NCBI RefSeq assembly: GCF_000182925.2
Contig: NC_026504.1
Span: 992,001 to 1,056,000 of the forward strand
DNA length: 64,000 nt
Direction: 5' to 3'
Source: Neurospora crassa OR74A
Lineage: Eukaryota > Ascomycota > Sordariomycetes > Sordariales > Sordariaceae
How positions within the stretch are numbered: position 1 is the stretch's first letter; each line of letters opens with the position of its first letter. A model generated the notes under the pieces. The model searched no databases. It was not told the DNA's origin and was given only the letters and a program-made list of their open reading frames with translations. Position numbers and translations under genes: made by a program. This document shows, one piece after another, positions 49,556-60,760 of this stretch.

Positions 49556-50048
49556 GCCTTATCGGCCTATCATAGCACTTTCCTTTTCTAAACCGTTGAA
49601 TGACCGTTGCAATTGCCTGATACAGTTCGCGAACCGCATCTTCGCATACGAACCGTTGCAAATGTGCGAACCGGGATAAAAATGGTAATGGCATCTTCTA
49701 GTTTAGCAAGAACGAACCGTTCACGAACGGTATCAAATGATGAATGCAGTTCCCGAACCGTGCGACAACCGTACCTAGCGTCCTATATACACCTAGCTAA
49801 GTTGCCTTATCGGCCTGTCATAGCACTTTCCTTTTCTGAACCGTTGAATGACTGTTGCAATTGCTTGATACAGTTCGCGAACCGCATCTTCGCATGCGAA
49901 CCGTTGCAAATGTGCGAACCGGGATAAAAATGGCAATGGCATCTTCTGGTTTGGCAAGAACGAACCGTTCACGAACGGTATCAAATGATGAATGCAGTTC
50001 CCGAACCGTGCGACAACCGTACCTAGCGTCCTATATACCCCTAGCTAA
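49556..50048. repeat. 248-bp tandem duplication with GAACCG motifs
   Basis: Units at 49556-49803 and 49804-50048 are nearly identical. Each contains several CGAACCGTT, GCGAACCG and CGAACGGT motifs in both orientations. Differences are mainly transitions. The several small ORFs here are shadows. Confidence 0.9.
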
Positions 50049-50860
50049 GTAAGGAATAATTTATAAGTAATAATAAAGAAGTAGAAGATTCATTCGATTT
50101 TGAAGTTATAGAAACTACTTACTATAGTATTATAGAGAGTTAAGACTATAATTACTATTCTACTGAGTAATAAATTCATTATTAATAGATTCGTTTTAAG
50201 AGAAGAATTCGGTGAGTAACGGATTCGTTAAAGGGATTGATGCGTGGCGGATTCGTTACGGAGTAACGGATTCGTTTTGAGGAACTACGGTTAATTGTAA
50301 TTTAGATTTTGTGCTAATAAATAGTATTATTAAGTAAGAACTTCTAATTGTCAATAATAATTATTTAATCGAATAGAGGAATTCGTTAGTAAGACGGATT
50401 CTTTTATAATTATCTATACCTGCTCTGTGCTGTGTCGGGCTACGCCGAGCCGAATCCGGCTCAGCACAGCCCAGTGTACACAGACCCAGGGGAGGCGGAT
50501 TCGTCCCCTAACAACTCTAATCCAGAATAGTATGTAACGGGAGATTTTGAAAATTCGTTAATAATTATACGTAGATACTATTAAGAGAATATTAAAAAAC
50601 CTGATCCCTTATTGCGATTGGATATTTAGGAATAGAAGTAGTTAGAGGATAAACTTTAATTGATTACAATAATAATAATAGGCTTATTGAGGAAGAATAA
50701 AGAGGAATAGGATTTAGGAGGTTAAATGGATTAATAAGGAAGAAATGAGGGCCGAGGATTTATTTAATAAGTAGTTCTTATAATTTGGATTATCGACCGA
50801 GACAATATATAGTATTAGTAATTTAATATAGCGGTATAGAGGTAATAGATAATAATATTC
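50049..50860. other. Remnant with CGGATTCGTT repeats and hairpin
   Basis: Between 50195 and 50510 the motif CGGATTCG(T) recurs about six times, alone or as AACGGATTCGTT. An imperfect hairpin with arms like CTGTGCTG and CAGCACAG lies at about 50424-50480. This looks like the subterminal end of a different DNA transposon. 50520-50860 is AT-rich and shows no gene I can name. Confidence 0.4.
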
Positions 50861-51234
50861 GAAGTTGAATTCTACTCTAAGGGTAATTGTCCTTTGCTTG
50901 GGAAGTGGTTGTGGGTTTGAACCCTACTTGTGTTATATTTTTTTTGTACTTTTAGTTACTTACGGCTTTAAGGCTGAGCCTTTGGAGGGGAGGGGGGGTG
51001 ATGTTATGGTACTGGTAGGTGCTATGCCCGGTCGTACTACTATGGCGCACAACCTGTTGCATTCATAGGCACAACCTGCCTGGGCGGTTAAGGCTGGTAG
51101 AACGAAGTATATAAGCTTCTCTATTCCCGCCGGCCTTCGGCTACCTTTCCCTTCCTAGTTCTTTAGCTTTACTAATTTATTTAAATCGGCTTCTTTGGCC
51201 CAGCCTCGCCTGTGCCCAGAATCGTGCTGTTATA
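50861..51234. other. Normal-composition island with a tRNA-like T-arm
   Basis: GC content rises sharply. GTGGGTTTGAACCCTAC at 50909-50925 is a good T-arm and B-box, with a weak hairpin AAGGG/TCCTT upstream (50878-50893). A TATATAAG-like box lies at 51108. The island ends where the inverted gene 2 fragment begins. This could be a SINE or another polymerase III unit. The 67-codon ORF has no domain. Confidence 0.35.
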
Positions 51235-52992
51235 AGAAGGACTATTAGAAGGACTATTGGAAGGATTAATATTAGTAAGGTTATTATTATTATTTTGATT
51301 ACCTATAGGGATTAGAAATATCCCCTTAATACCTATTACTAAATACCTAGTATCCTAGCTTGTAGTAGCTATAGTAGGCGGCTTTTAAATACTAGGTTTA
51401 AGTATAAGTTTCATAAAGAATAATAATAAAAGTAGTACCCTCTTATTCTTATTACCTTATAGTATATATACTCTTTCAATTAAACGCTCTCCTACTTTTT
51501 ATTCCTTATTCAAGTTTGCAAAATTTATTTAAATTAAATAATTCGTCGGACTTATTAATAAAATTAATTAATTTAACCTTTTCCTATTCAATTTATTTAC
51601 CCTTATCCTACATAGAGGTAACCTTTTTTTACTTAACCTCTTCGCGCTACCTCTTTTATCTTACTTTATTTTTAACCTCTTCGAATAATTTATTAATATG
51701 TTTTCTTCGTTTAATTAAACTTTATCTTCTTCAGTTTAATAATATTACTCGGTTTAACAGCGTTATTCAATTTTATTAATTAAATAATTGTACTTGATAT
51801 TTTAGCGAGCTTATACCTCCTATTAATAAATTTACTTATTAATTTTTTTAATAAAAGTAGAACGTTGTATATTAAAATTACTTCTAGAAGTTATACTTTA
51901 ATTATTATATAATTAATTTCAATTTTACAACAATAGCAATAACGAAGGTTACTTCTGTTTCTAGGGGGGTACGATTTTCTTTTTACCTTATTACTATAGG
52001 GTTGATTAATCTTATTAATTTTATTAGGCTTATTAATCCTATTAATCTTATTAGCTACAAGGGGGAAATAGTTATAGAGGAGGAAATTGGCCTTAATTGC
52101 AATTAAGAAATAAAGGGGGAAATTAATTATAACTATAATTAAAAGGTTGTTACTAGGGATATTCGGGGGGAAATTAATTACAATTAGAATTAATAGGTAG
52201 AGGGGGAAATTGGTTACAATTAAAAAGTTATTATTAGGGATATTGGAGGGGAAACTAGCTTTAACTATAATTAAAGGGTGGAAAGGGGAATTAACTTGAC
52301 TTAGGAGAAGGGGGAAATTGGCTACAATTAAAAAGTTATTATTAAGGATATTGGGGGGGGGGGGGGAATAGCTAGCGGTTTAGTAATTAAGTTTAATATT
52401 TTTCTAGGTTACTATTATTCAATATATTATTACTATTAAATAAAAAACTTAATAGGTTTTATAAAAAGTCTAGGCGAAGTAGAGTATTTTAAGTTAAGTA
52501 TTATTAATTTTATTACTTATAATATTATTTATAATAGTTATGTAATATTATATTAGGAATAGGAATAGGTTAATAGAGTATTAGTTAATAGGCTACCGCT
52601 TGGAAATCCTTAGTTAAAGGATTAATCGAATTTATAATAGTTGATTCGGCGTAGACCCCGGCTTGTTTCAACTTTCTTTTAACTATAGTCCGAGGGTTTA
52701 ATTTAGTTGGTAAATTAATATTATGTTAATTTTGTTAAATAGTTAATACGTATTATATATTAAATGTTTTATATATATAGGATATTAATTTACTTAGGCC
52801 TATACTTTAAAAGCTTATTTACGGGTGCTAGTAATATCGAAGCGCTATTGGGTATATTTAGGTATTTATATATAATTAGGCGCTTGCGTAAGCCAGGTAT
52901 AGTTTATATCGGTAGGCGATATAAGCGTACTATTAGTGGGCTATTCTATATTTTGCTTATAATTATAATATTTATCCTTATAAAAGTTATTA
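51235..52992 (-). pseudogene. Inverted gene 2 fragment, cut by insertion of copy III
   Basis: The reverse complement aligns with copy I gene 2 from ~27540 through the coiled coil into ~32300, without the MULE. Examples are the 52864-52960 block against 27560-27670, the proline-rich array (52030-52350 against 28210-28440), and the coiled coil at 51516-51779, whose plus-strand ORF is a shadow. The single ATTTAAAA at 51383-51390 is the empty MULE site. The sequence is cut at 52992 by CTTACCTGCGGG, the left end of copy III. A homopolymer G run lies near 52355-52366. Confidence 0.65.
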
Positions 52993-53160
52993 CTTACCTG
53001 CGGGTCCCCCCCTGCAACTTACTATCCACTTACCGTCTCCGGACTGTAAATTTCAATCGCAACGATGTCAAACGAACTTGCAGTCTATGAATCGTCTATA
53101 GCTCTGTATAGTAAATGAACAGCTATAGTAAATTGCTTAGATATAGTAAATTGCATTTGG
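52993..53160. repeat. Left terminal and subterminal region of copy III
   Basis: Nearly identical to 37906-38090. It has TATAGTAAATTGC and CAACTTACTATCC motifs. Confidence 0.65.
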
Positions 53161-53279
53161 AAGCAGGAATCCTGCATTCTGGTTGGTCCAGGTCTAGGAA
53201 AATACATTACCTGCAGATGGCTGCATGTCTACAGAACGGAAGTTGTGAACGACGTGTAGTGTGTGTATTTGTCTACGGA

Positions 53280-53445
53280 TCTATCTACTGCCGCCCGCCT
53301 GCCTGCCGCCTACCCCGCGCACAGTCTAGCCTAGTACCTGCACCTAGTACCCTGCACCCGGCACCCTGCACCCTACACCCGGCACCGGCGTACGGCCCAA
53401 TCTAGCAGCCCAGCAGCCTAGCGCCTGCACCCGGCGCCGGTTGTA
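53280..53445. repeat. C-rich minisatellite, copy III (CpA-rich)
   Basis: GCACCCGGCACCCTGCACC-type units, more GC-rich than the equivalents in copies I and II. It keeps many CpA sites in the middle of RIP-altered DNA. The small ORFs over it are not genes. Confidence 0.7.
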
Positions 53446-53949
53446 TATAAATATAATTAAATGACGGATGCGATTGAGGATTGAATTTATATTGTAGTAA
53501 TGAGTTTGATGCGCTTGATGCAATAAGTTTAATGCGATGCCTAGGAATGTATTCAATTGACTCACGGGCAAGTCGTATACAAATTGTAGATAGTATACGA
53601 TATTTATCAATATTCTTATTAATACACTTAGGGGTAACGTTGTATATAGACTGCCAGGGCAATAGATACAATACCTATAAATATAGTCAATTCCTTCAGG
53701 GGTAACTTTATATATAAATGCTATTGATCGATTAGGATATTACGGTCACGGTATTAAAGATACTTATAATAGTCAGACAAGACAATTTGAATACGCATAC
53801 TACACTAGTAAAACTGGTCATCGATACTAAATATTATATATTGTTAATATTAATTAGTATACTACTATTTAAGGCAAAGAATAATAATTTGAATATACTA
53901 CGAATCCCTATACTAATACTATTATTTGAATTAACTAAATATATTAATA

Positions 53950-56320
53950 AAAGAAGGTAGGAGGATTAGTGAGATATATACTATTATATCTATATAATAT
54001 TCTAATTCACTTAAACTAACCGTAGTTAATAACTATAATTACGCTTATAAACTTTCGAAATATTTATAATATATACCTTATTTATAAATAAAGCTAGTAA
54101 ATTAATAATTAGAGGCTCACCCTCTTCAATAAACTATAATTCAAACGTATAATTAATATAATTAATAGGCTTGACTTTAATTAATATAAGAAAGATATAG
54201 CGTTTATTATACTTCTTCTACTTGTATGCAAAGATATAATTCATACGGCTAATATTATTATCGCTGGCGCTGGGGGCGCTAAGGCCGGCGCCGGAGCGGT
54301 AATACCTAATATAGTTACTAATACTAAAAATATAATATCGACGGGTATTAATATAAACTAAATATTAATTTATATTAGCTATATCCCCCGATCTCGGGTT
54401 AAAAAAGGTATTTAAGTATATTCTTAGGCAGGTATTTAGTAATATTAATAATTAAGCGTATTCTTAACCTATTCTTAGAGGGTAATAAAGCAGTATAATT
54501 ATACTAACGTATACTAATATCATATATACTACACACATACGTTATATTAAACAAATATTTACAATACTTTGGCCGGGCTCTTAGAGTAATATACTAGATT
54601 ATTATATAAATACTACTAGTAATCAATTATATTACTTAATAATTAGTACTCAAGGAGTTTAATATTTTAGTATAGGTATAGTAAGTATAGAATATAAGTA
54701 TAGGATATAGGTATAGGAATATACCTATCGGTAAATAATACTTTCTTACTATATTATAGATTACTAATAGTAAATTATAAGATCGATTTATAAACTATAG
54801 TCCAATTCGTATACTCTAAATAGGGCGTAGTAAAATAGATTAGATATAGATATAGCGGATAGAGGCAAATGAAATTTAGTAATAGGGTAGTAAATTCATC
54901 GTATATCTATTAATTTACTAATGATAATGGGCCGAATATGCGTATCGTTGGCAGAATTTAGGATATCGAATTCAAATTCTTCGATTTACTTCCTTTTTTT
55001 CGCACTAGACTGTCGCTCGTCCTTGTAAAGTAGGCTATCGAATAGACTAGGGGCATCCCGGACAATATACCTAATCTAGTCAGTTAATTCTATATTATCG
55101 TTAGCAAACGAATTTAGTAGGGTAAATCGGATAGTATAAATAATACGCTCTTACTCGAGGATCTATTTTTCAACGTCTCTACTATTAGTCGTTTCTACTA
55201 TCCTTTTAAATCGTCTATAGTATTAAATTATTAATCAATTAACAATATCAGCATAATCCCGGCGCAGGTTTTGTGTGCGCTATGTGGCACTATAGGGCAC
55301 GTGTAGGTTGCCCTGCCGTGGTGCCTGTGCCTGGCGCCTGTGCCTAGCGGGCGCCAAGACCTGGATTCAGGGGTAAACATCGACTTTGGTGTACTTACTT
55401 ATAATACTTTTCCTCCGCCAGCACGTTCAATAGACTAGGTGGTCCATACTACTAGTAAAGCTTACCATAATATATACCTATATGAATATTCGGTCGTAAT
55501 GCCTTCTTAATATATTTTTTTACCTTCTTCGGGATTATAGTCGCTTCTACAGCGGCTTCGGCCACTACTCTTCCTTCCTCGTCTTCGATTATAATATTAT
55601 CCCCTTCTATATTATTATTAACTTCATTGAAGCTGCTTACTATTGTACTTATAATTAATATTAAAGATTGTTAGGACGATATTTATAAAAGTAATTATTC
55701 TAGCCAAGTACAAGATTTATAAGGGTTATTTCTTACCCTCGGATTATTGGTAGTCGCTTCTGCTGTTGTATTATATAGCTTCGTATATTAGTTTCTAGTA
55801 CCCAGGATATATACTTCTATATCGTTGTATGTAGATTGTGTATTTCGAATATTTATTAATATACTATTACTTTGAGCTATGGCCGCCAGCGCCCTAGTAA
55901 AAGTATCGACCAATATAAGGTCTGTTTTATATACCGCTTATTCGTTTTCGCTATCTTTATTTCTATTATTGTCCCTATTCCCGTTTCTATTTCCGTCTCT
56001 ACAGTTTAGTTGGATAATAGATTTCTAGGCTTCCTATATATACTTTTCAATATAGTTTTTATAAAGCTATATTATAAATAGTAGAGGTGCTATAATAGAC
56101 TATTTTGTATAATCGGTTAAGGTATAGCTCCTAAGGTATAAAGTCGGGGAAGGGAGGGTAATTTACCCGGATGGAAATAGCCAATATCGAATAGTAAAAC
56201 TATATTCCGTTTTTACTCTTATTATTAAGAATACTTCCAATAGCATTTTATATATTTCGGCTATAATACCCTTATATTCGGAATATACTAGGTCGGGCAC
56301 CTTAATTAAAATAATTGAGA
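53950..56320 (-). pseudogene. tnp2/CACTA-like transposase, copy III, C-terminal part
   Basis: Minus-strand coding sequence aligns with 9950-12300 (copy I) and 40030-42290 (copy II), for example the C-terminal block near 54090-54160 against 10090-10140. Many TAA/TAG stops. The alignment breaks at 56320, where a normal-composition insert begins, and resumes near 57189. The insert lies on the C-terminal side of the GDMPQQ-like block. Confidence 0.5.
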
Positions 56321-56749
56321 CGCCCATGCATTCGGAGCTCGAGCGTTGTCGGTGGGCCGAAAGGTGACATGGAAGATCCGCACCAAAGGTCGTGGTCCAT
56401 GGGCCCACCCAACGCCGCAAGCGAGGAAGGCGCGGCGTATCTGTCTATTAGCGGTTGGAATGCAAAAAAAATACCCGTCTTGGCACGGCTTGGCAGTCCT
56501 AAATAGGAAAACTTGGCGCCAAGCAGGACACGGTTCGAATAGCAGCTCGAAAAAGCCACTTTTTCCTTTGCAACAGCGATTTCTCCTCGACCATCTAATG
56601 CACTCAAATGCATATGGTGTCAAAATGACGAGAAAAGAAAGGCGGTCATTTTGGTACCAGTCGCATTGTAGTGCACGCTCTGGTTGTTGAAAAAAATGCA
56701 AAAGAAGTTAAAAATAAGGATTTTAGTTGCGACCGTAGTTTAGAAATAA

Positions 56750-56800
56750 CCAAGTCCGAAAAATGACCAAGTCCGAAAAATGACTAAGTCCGAAAAATGA
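56750..56800. repeat. 17-bp tandem repeat, three units
   Basis: Three units of ACCAAGTCCGAAAAATG, with a single change in the third (ACTAAG). Confidence 0.9.
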
Positions 56801-56807
56801 CTGATTC

Positions 56808-56846
56808 CCCTAACCCTGAAGGCCACTGAGAGGGTTAGGGTTAGAA
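56808..56846. repeat. Telomere-like inverted repeat
   Basis: CCCTAACCCT (56808-56817) faces AGGGTTAGGG (56831-56840) around a 13-bp loop, and a further TTAG follows. The units match TTAGGG, the usual fungal telomere repeat. Confidence 0.85.
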
Positions 56847-56865
56847 GTGAGATTTCTGAAAGCGA

Positions 56866-56900
56866 ATTTTAAAAAAAAAAATTCTTTTTAAGTTTTTTTT

Positions 56901-56934
<34 letters not shown>

Positions 56935-57116
56935 CTTTTTAGTAGGGAGGAGGGGGGGGGGGGGGGGGAAACAGGTAATATAGAGGGAAAAATTCAACTA
57001 TTTATTTAAGAAACTGGTTGAGCTTGTAGCTTAATGGTTATTATTATTGTTACTTTTCTTAAAGGTCACCTGTTCAGTTCAGCTTTAAGTCTTTTTTTTT
57101 TTTTTTTTTTTTTTTT
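56866..57116. repeat. Homopolymer-rich segment with tRNA-like core
   Basis: Poly-A, poly-T (~40) and poly-G (~18) runs occur at 56869-56970, and a second poly-T at about 57091-57115. Between them, 57018-57088 has an A-box-like TAGCTTAATGGTTA and a B-box-like GTTCAGTTCAGC. The layout suggests a polymerase III unit ending in a T run. The tRNA fold is poor. Confidence 0.4.
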
Positions 57117-57188
57117 AACTAAGTAGATTCTAGGGCGTCTCTCTGTCTCCCCTGGACTTTGGCTCCGCCCAGGGGAACTGTATTTTAT

Positions 57189-59530
57189 TTAATATTAGGG
57201 TTAAATCGGATAAGGCCGGCCAAGTTAAATTAATACCCTATTGGGTCTTATATATTATTTAATTACCTTTAATTATAGTAAGGTTAATATCAATTTTTTA
57301 CTTTATTTGTAAATGTTAGTAATAATACTATTTAATTTCGGGGTTAAATACAAAACTAATCAAAATATTCTATTGGTTGACAATATAATCCGGGTTGATA
57401 AAGTAAAAGCGGTAAAATTTTTAATTATTTATACCGACTATACTAATATTCTATTTTTATTACGGTATATTACTGGTATAATACAAAGTAAATATTAATT
57501 TTAGCGTTAACTTTCCTTCTACTTATATTATAACTATACCCTTATTTAATAGTATTAAAAACTCTAATACTTTAACTATATTATTAAAATTAGATATATC
57601 CGGACCTAGGACAATAGGAAAAATATTAGCATTTTAAATTCGAATATTATATAGCAGCCTAGCGGGCGATTAGTAGACCCCTATAATAAATTTATATATA
57701 TTACAGTATATACTAAAGCCGTTAATAAAGGTAAGGACCGGGCAGTTAATTACATTAAGACCCGGGTTATTGATTTTATCCTAATACTCCTCGAAGGTAG
57801 CGCGACTAAATTCCTTAATTTCTAAGTAGGCTCAAATGGGTAGCGTAAAGGCGAGAGTATGGATTTTGAATTTTTTGTATACTCTTTCGATCTTAGAATT
57901 GATTTGGAAATTATTAGGGTTATCCTTGAGAACCTGGTCTAGAACCCGACGTATAAGAAAATAGCCACTTTTCTAATCAATCTCTAGCTCAATTATATAT
58001 TTCTTAAATAGTCTTTTCTCCTTCTTTCTAGTACCCTTGTACACTAGTAGACTGGGATCATTCAAATCGTCGTTATTAAAATAAATAATAATAACGGGAG
58101 CGAATTAATCAACCTAATTCTGAAGAATCCAAAGTTCCTCATTAAATCGAATAATTAACTTATACTTTCCAAATGTTATATCCTAACCGACTTAGTAATA
58201 TACGCCAATTCTAAGGAAATCTTCGTCTATATAGTGAATATATATATATTCGTTAACAACCAAGGTAATTTCGCTAGTATATTCATAAACGTTAAATATA
58301 TAATTTTTTCCAACAGCTTTAATACGGCCAATATGGATACGGTATTGGGGGTCGTCTTTAGGTAAGCGACAATAGTATTTAGGAAAATCGGATTCGGACT
58401 TATTATAATAGTAAAAGTAGATATAGTCTAACGGAAAAATAACTTTACTATTATTATCGGAATTGCTAATGAAATACGCATATTGACCAGATATAGTACA
58501 AATTGACAATAACTAATAAAGTAACTAATATAATTCTATTGGATTATCAATAAAATGTACTATACCTTTATATATTATTGCAGCGGTATCCGAATTTAGA
58601 AAGGCCTAGAAAAGGGAATATGGATCTATGAAATACAGGGGTCCGGTAACCGTCGATTAGTTTAAATTATCCTAACTACCTTCGACTTATTATTTTTTTC
58701 GACTAACTAATTCAATCTTTATCCTTAAAGTCTATAATAGAATTTTAGCTATACGTATATCGAATAATAACAGTCGTTTAGCTATATAATTCTTTGAAGT
58801 TTCTACCTACTTTAGTAGACGCTAAATATTAATAATAGGTCTACTATCTTAGCTATATAATATACCTAAAATTTCAACCTATACTTTATACTACTATTGC
58901 GAGCGCCTATTAATAATAATATATAAACCAAAGGCTATTTGAAAATCCGTTAAATATTCGTACCAATTGCAATAATAGTAGATTAATTCTGAAGTATTAG
59001 AAATAAGGCTACGTACCGTAGTACCTTAAGGGATACCTGCTCTTAGTAGTTCTTATCCTTAATCGGCTTATTCAGCTACTTAATCATCTATAAAATCTTC
59101 TTCAAATACGCAAGTCTCTAATTCTTAATTAAAATTACATTTTTTATACTCAATATTAAAACACAATTGTTCTTCATCGAATCCAGCAGGCAGTACATCG
59201 TCGGCATCATTTATTAAATTCTCAAGCCGGTATCGGATATCTATTAGGTCCATACCCTCGTAAATATCATCTTAATTAATAATACCTTATGTAAAATTAT
59301 CAGTATTGTAATTAGGTACATTAGGGGTATATCAAATTTAACTCACCTTCGTTATTACCCTTATTATTACCCTAGTCGTTAATATCCTCCTAGTTATTAG
59401 CATTGTCGTTATATATTATACCTACATTAAATATAACCGTATCACTATCACCATAATTAAGTATAGGGATAGAATCTAGTAATCTTGATTTTAAGCATTA
59501 AGGTAGGTTGGGTTGTTATTAATAATATAG
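57189..59530 (-). pseudogene. tnp2/CACTA-like transposase, copy III, N-terminal and core part
   Basis: On the minus strand, 57560-57870 reads FKIHTLAFTLPI, then EFSRATFEEYQDKINNPGLNVINCPVL-like sequence (the former Gln is a stop) and NIFPIVLGPDISNFNNIVK, a strong match in order to tnp2-like proteins (an FPLTLGPHGxNF-type block). The degraded GDMPQQ block reads TLYYTSNIP, two stops, then FYRFYF at about 57410-57490. 58192-58509 is still open and reads GQYAYFISNSDNNSKVIFPLDYIYFYYYNK and IGRIKAVGKNYIFNVYEYTSEITLVV, matching copy II 43209-43560. The acidic N-terminal block is at 59040-59260. Inactivated by stops and by the insert downstream. Confidence 0.55.
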
Positions 59531-60760
59531 ATAGATCCTAAGGAGGGGCACGCGTTTACCGAAACCGGCTCTGAGTGGTATTGGTCTATTAATAAGACGT
59601 TCTACCTATAACGGGTTATTGTCTTTAATTACTTTAGTCTTGCGTTTAGGTATAGTTGGAAGTACCTAAACTACATAGGGTAGTTGGATGTGAATGCGAG
59701 ATTTGGCAAAGAGATTTGCAAGAGGGAGTTAGTTGTAAGAGGAAGTTAGTTGTAAGAGGGAGTCCGTTGTAAAGGGGAGAGTTGTACGTTTAGATATTGG
59801 GATTTACGTTATGTAGATAGTACATTGTATATAGTACTCCCGATATTTAATTTAGAAATTTAATATATACAAGTATTCGATTCATTTAAGACATTCATTG
59901 ACGCTCTATAATATAAATACTAAATAAGGTTGGTACGTCTCGATATATATAGTTTTAAAGCGGTCACGCTCCACTTTCCCCTGCTAAGACCTGTTGGGGT
60001 CCAAAATGCGGGTGAACCCGTACTATAGCCCGTCAGCCGCCTTTTAGACCTATTCAATCCTATACTATATTTATATGAATGCGGTAAACGAAAGTTAATA
60101 CTATATACTATTACTATATTTACCTCTTGTTATTAGATACCCGGCCATTTTATTTGGTTTTTAAAGCTATTCACTTGTATAGAAAGCATTGGAAGTTACT
60201 TCCTATACCTTGTGCGCTAATAATGCCCTGCTGTTTAATTTTGTAATATAATCTACTAACTAAAAGATGGGGCCGGTAGAGTATTGAAGACGATTGAATG
60301 CGTAGTACTCCTTCGTCTGGACTTTCAATACTATTTACGTTGGATAGTATGGACTAGAATGGAGTAAATAGCTACCCCGCTATCGTTAATAGAAGGTATT
60401 AGAACTATTGTAGTTATATTTATTATTATTATCCCGGATAAGACCCAGTTACTTGCGCGCTATATTTCATTCTAATATCCGATTCGAAAATATTAGTCGG
60501 CGACTAAGTAAATAAGTAAATCCTACTGGTTGTCTCCCTTCTCGAGTTTCCTCCTCTTCTATACTTCCTTTCTTTCTAAATTTCCTCCCTTTAATTAAAG
60601 AGTTGAATATCTTGCTTATCCTCTAACAATTTGAACTCCGCTTGCTTCAATATCTTAAAGTTTGCGACTACTACTTTAAATTAAATTTTCTGTACTTTAC
60701 GAATTACTATAAATATTATATTAATCTAATTTTGCGTATAATAGTATTAATACGATATAG
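59531..60760. promoter_or_regulatory. Divergent promoter region of copy III
   Basis: The purine-rich repeat 59700-59790 (GAGGGAGTTAGTTGTAA units) matches 785-855. The conserved block 60272-60312 is nearly identical to 6650-6690. The pyrimidine tract 60530-60600 precedes the gene 2 ATG at 60761. Confidence 0.5.

Larger units (their letters stand above)
37906..50048. mobile_element. Two-gene DNA transposon copy II (~12.1 kb, uninterrupted)
   Basis: It begins CTTACCTGCGGGTCC, as copies I and III do. Gene 1 is on the minus strand (39950-44600) and gene 2 on the plus strand (45824-49028). Long diverged inverted repeats are visible: 38455-38690 is the reverse complement of 49250-49445, with TCAAGTCGGAGGAGTAA-type blocks on the right and their inverse on the left. 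AACGGTT motifs lie outside these at both ends. The right limit is set by the end of the 248-bp duplication and is approximate. This is the best copy for seeing the whole architecture. Confidence 0.6.
56321..57188. mobile_element. Recent-looking insert of normal composition within the transposase
   Basis: Both flanks continue the transposase alignment (left ...AATTGAG, right AATATTAGGG; copy I has ATTGAGGGCTAATATT). The left 400 bp is GC-balanced and CpA-rich with overlapping ORFs on both strands, none recognisable. Then come a 17-bp repeat array, a telomere-like inverted repeat, long A/T and G homopolymers, a tRNA-like segment and a hairpin TCCCCTGG...CCAGGGGA (57148-57175). I could not define target duplications. 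A SINE or LINE-derived composite is possible. Confidence 0.55.

Noticed and set aside
49607-50052. ORFs of 65-106 codons around the GAACCG motifs
   Set aside because: They are repeated only because the underlying 248-bp unit is duplicated and they do not resemble coding sequence.
56302-56701. ORFs of up to 131 codons on both strands in the insert
   Set aside because: They overlap each other in several frames, have no recognisable domain, and are expected from normal-composition DNA with few stops.
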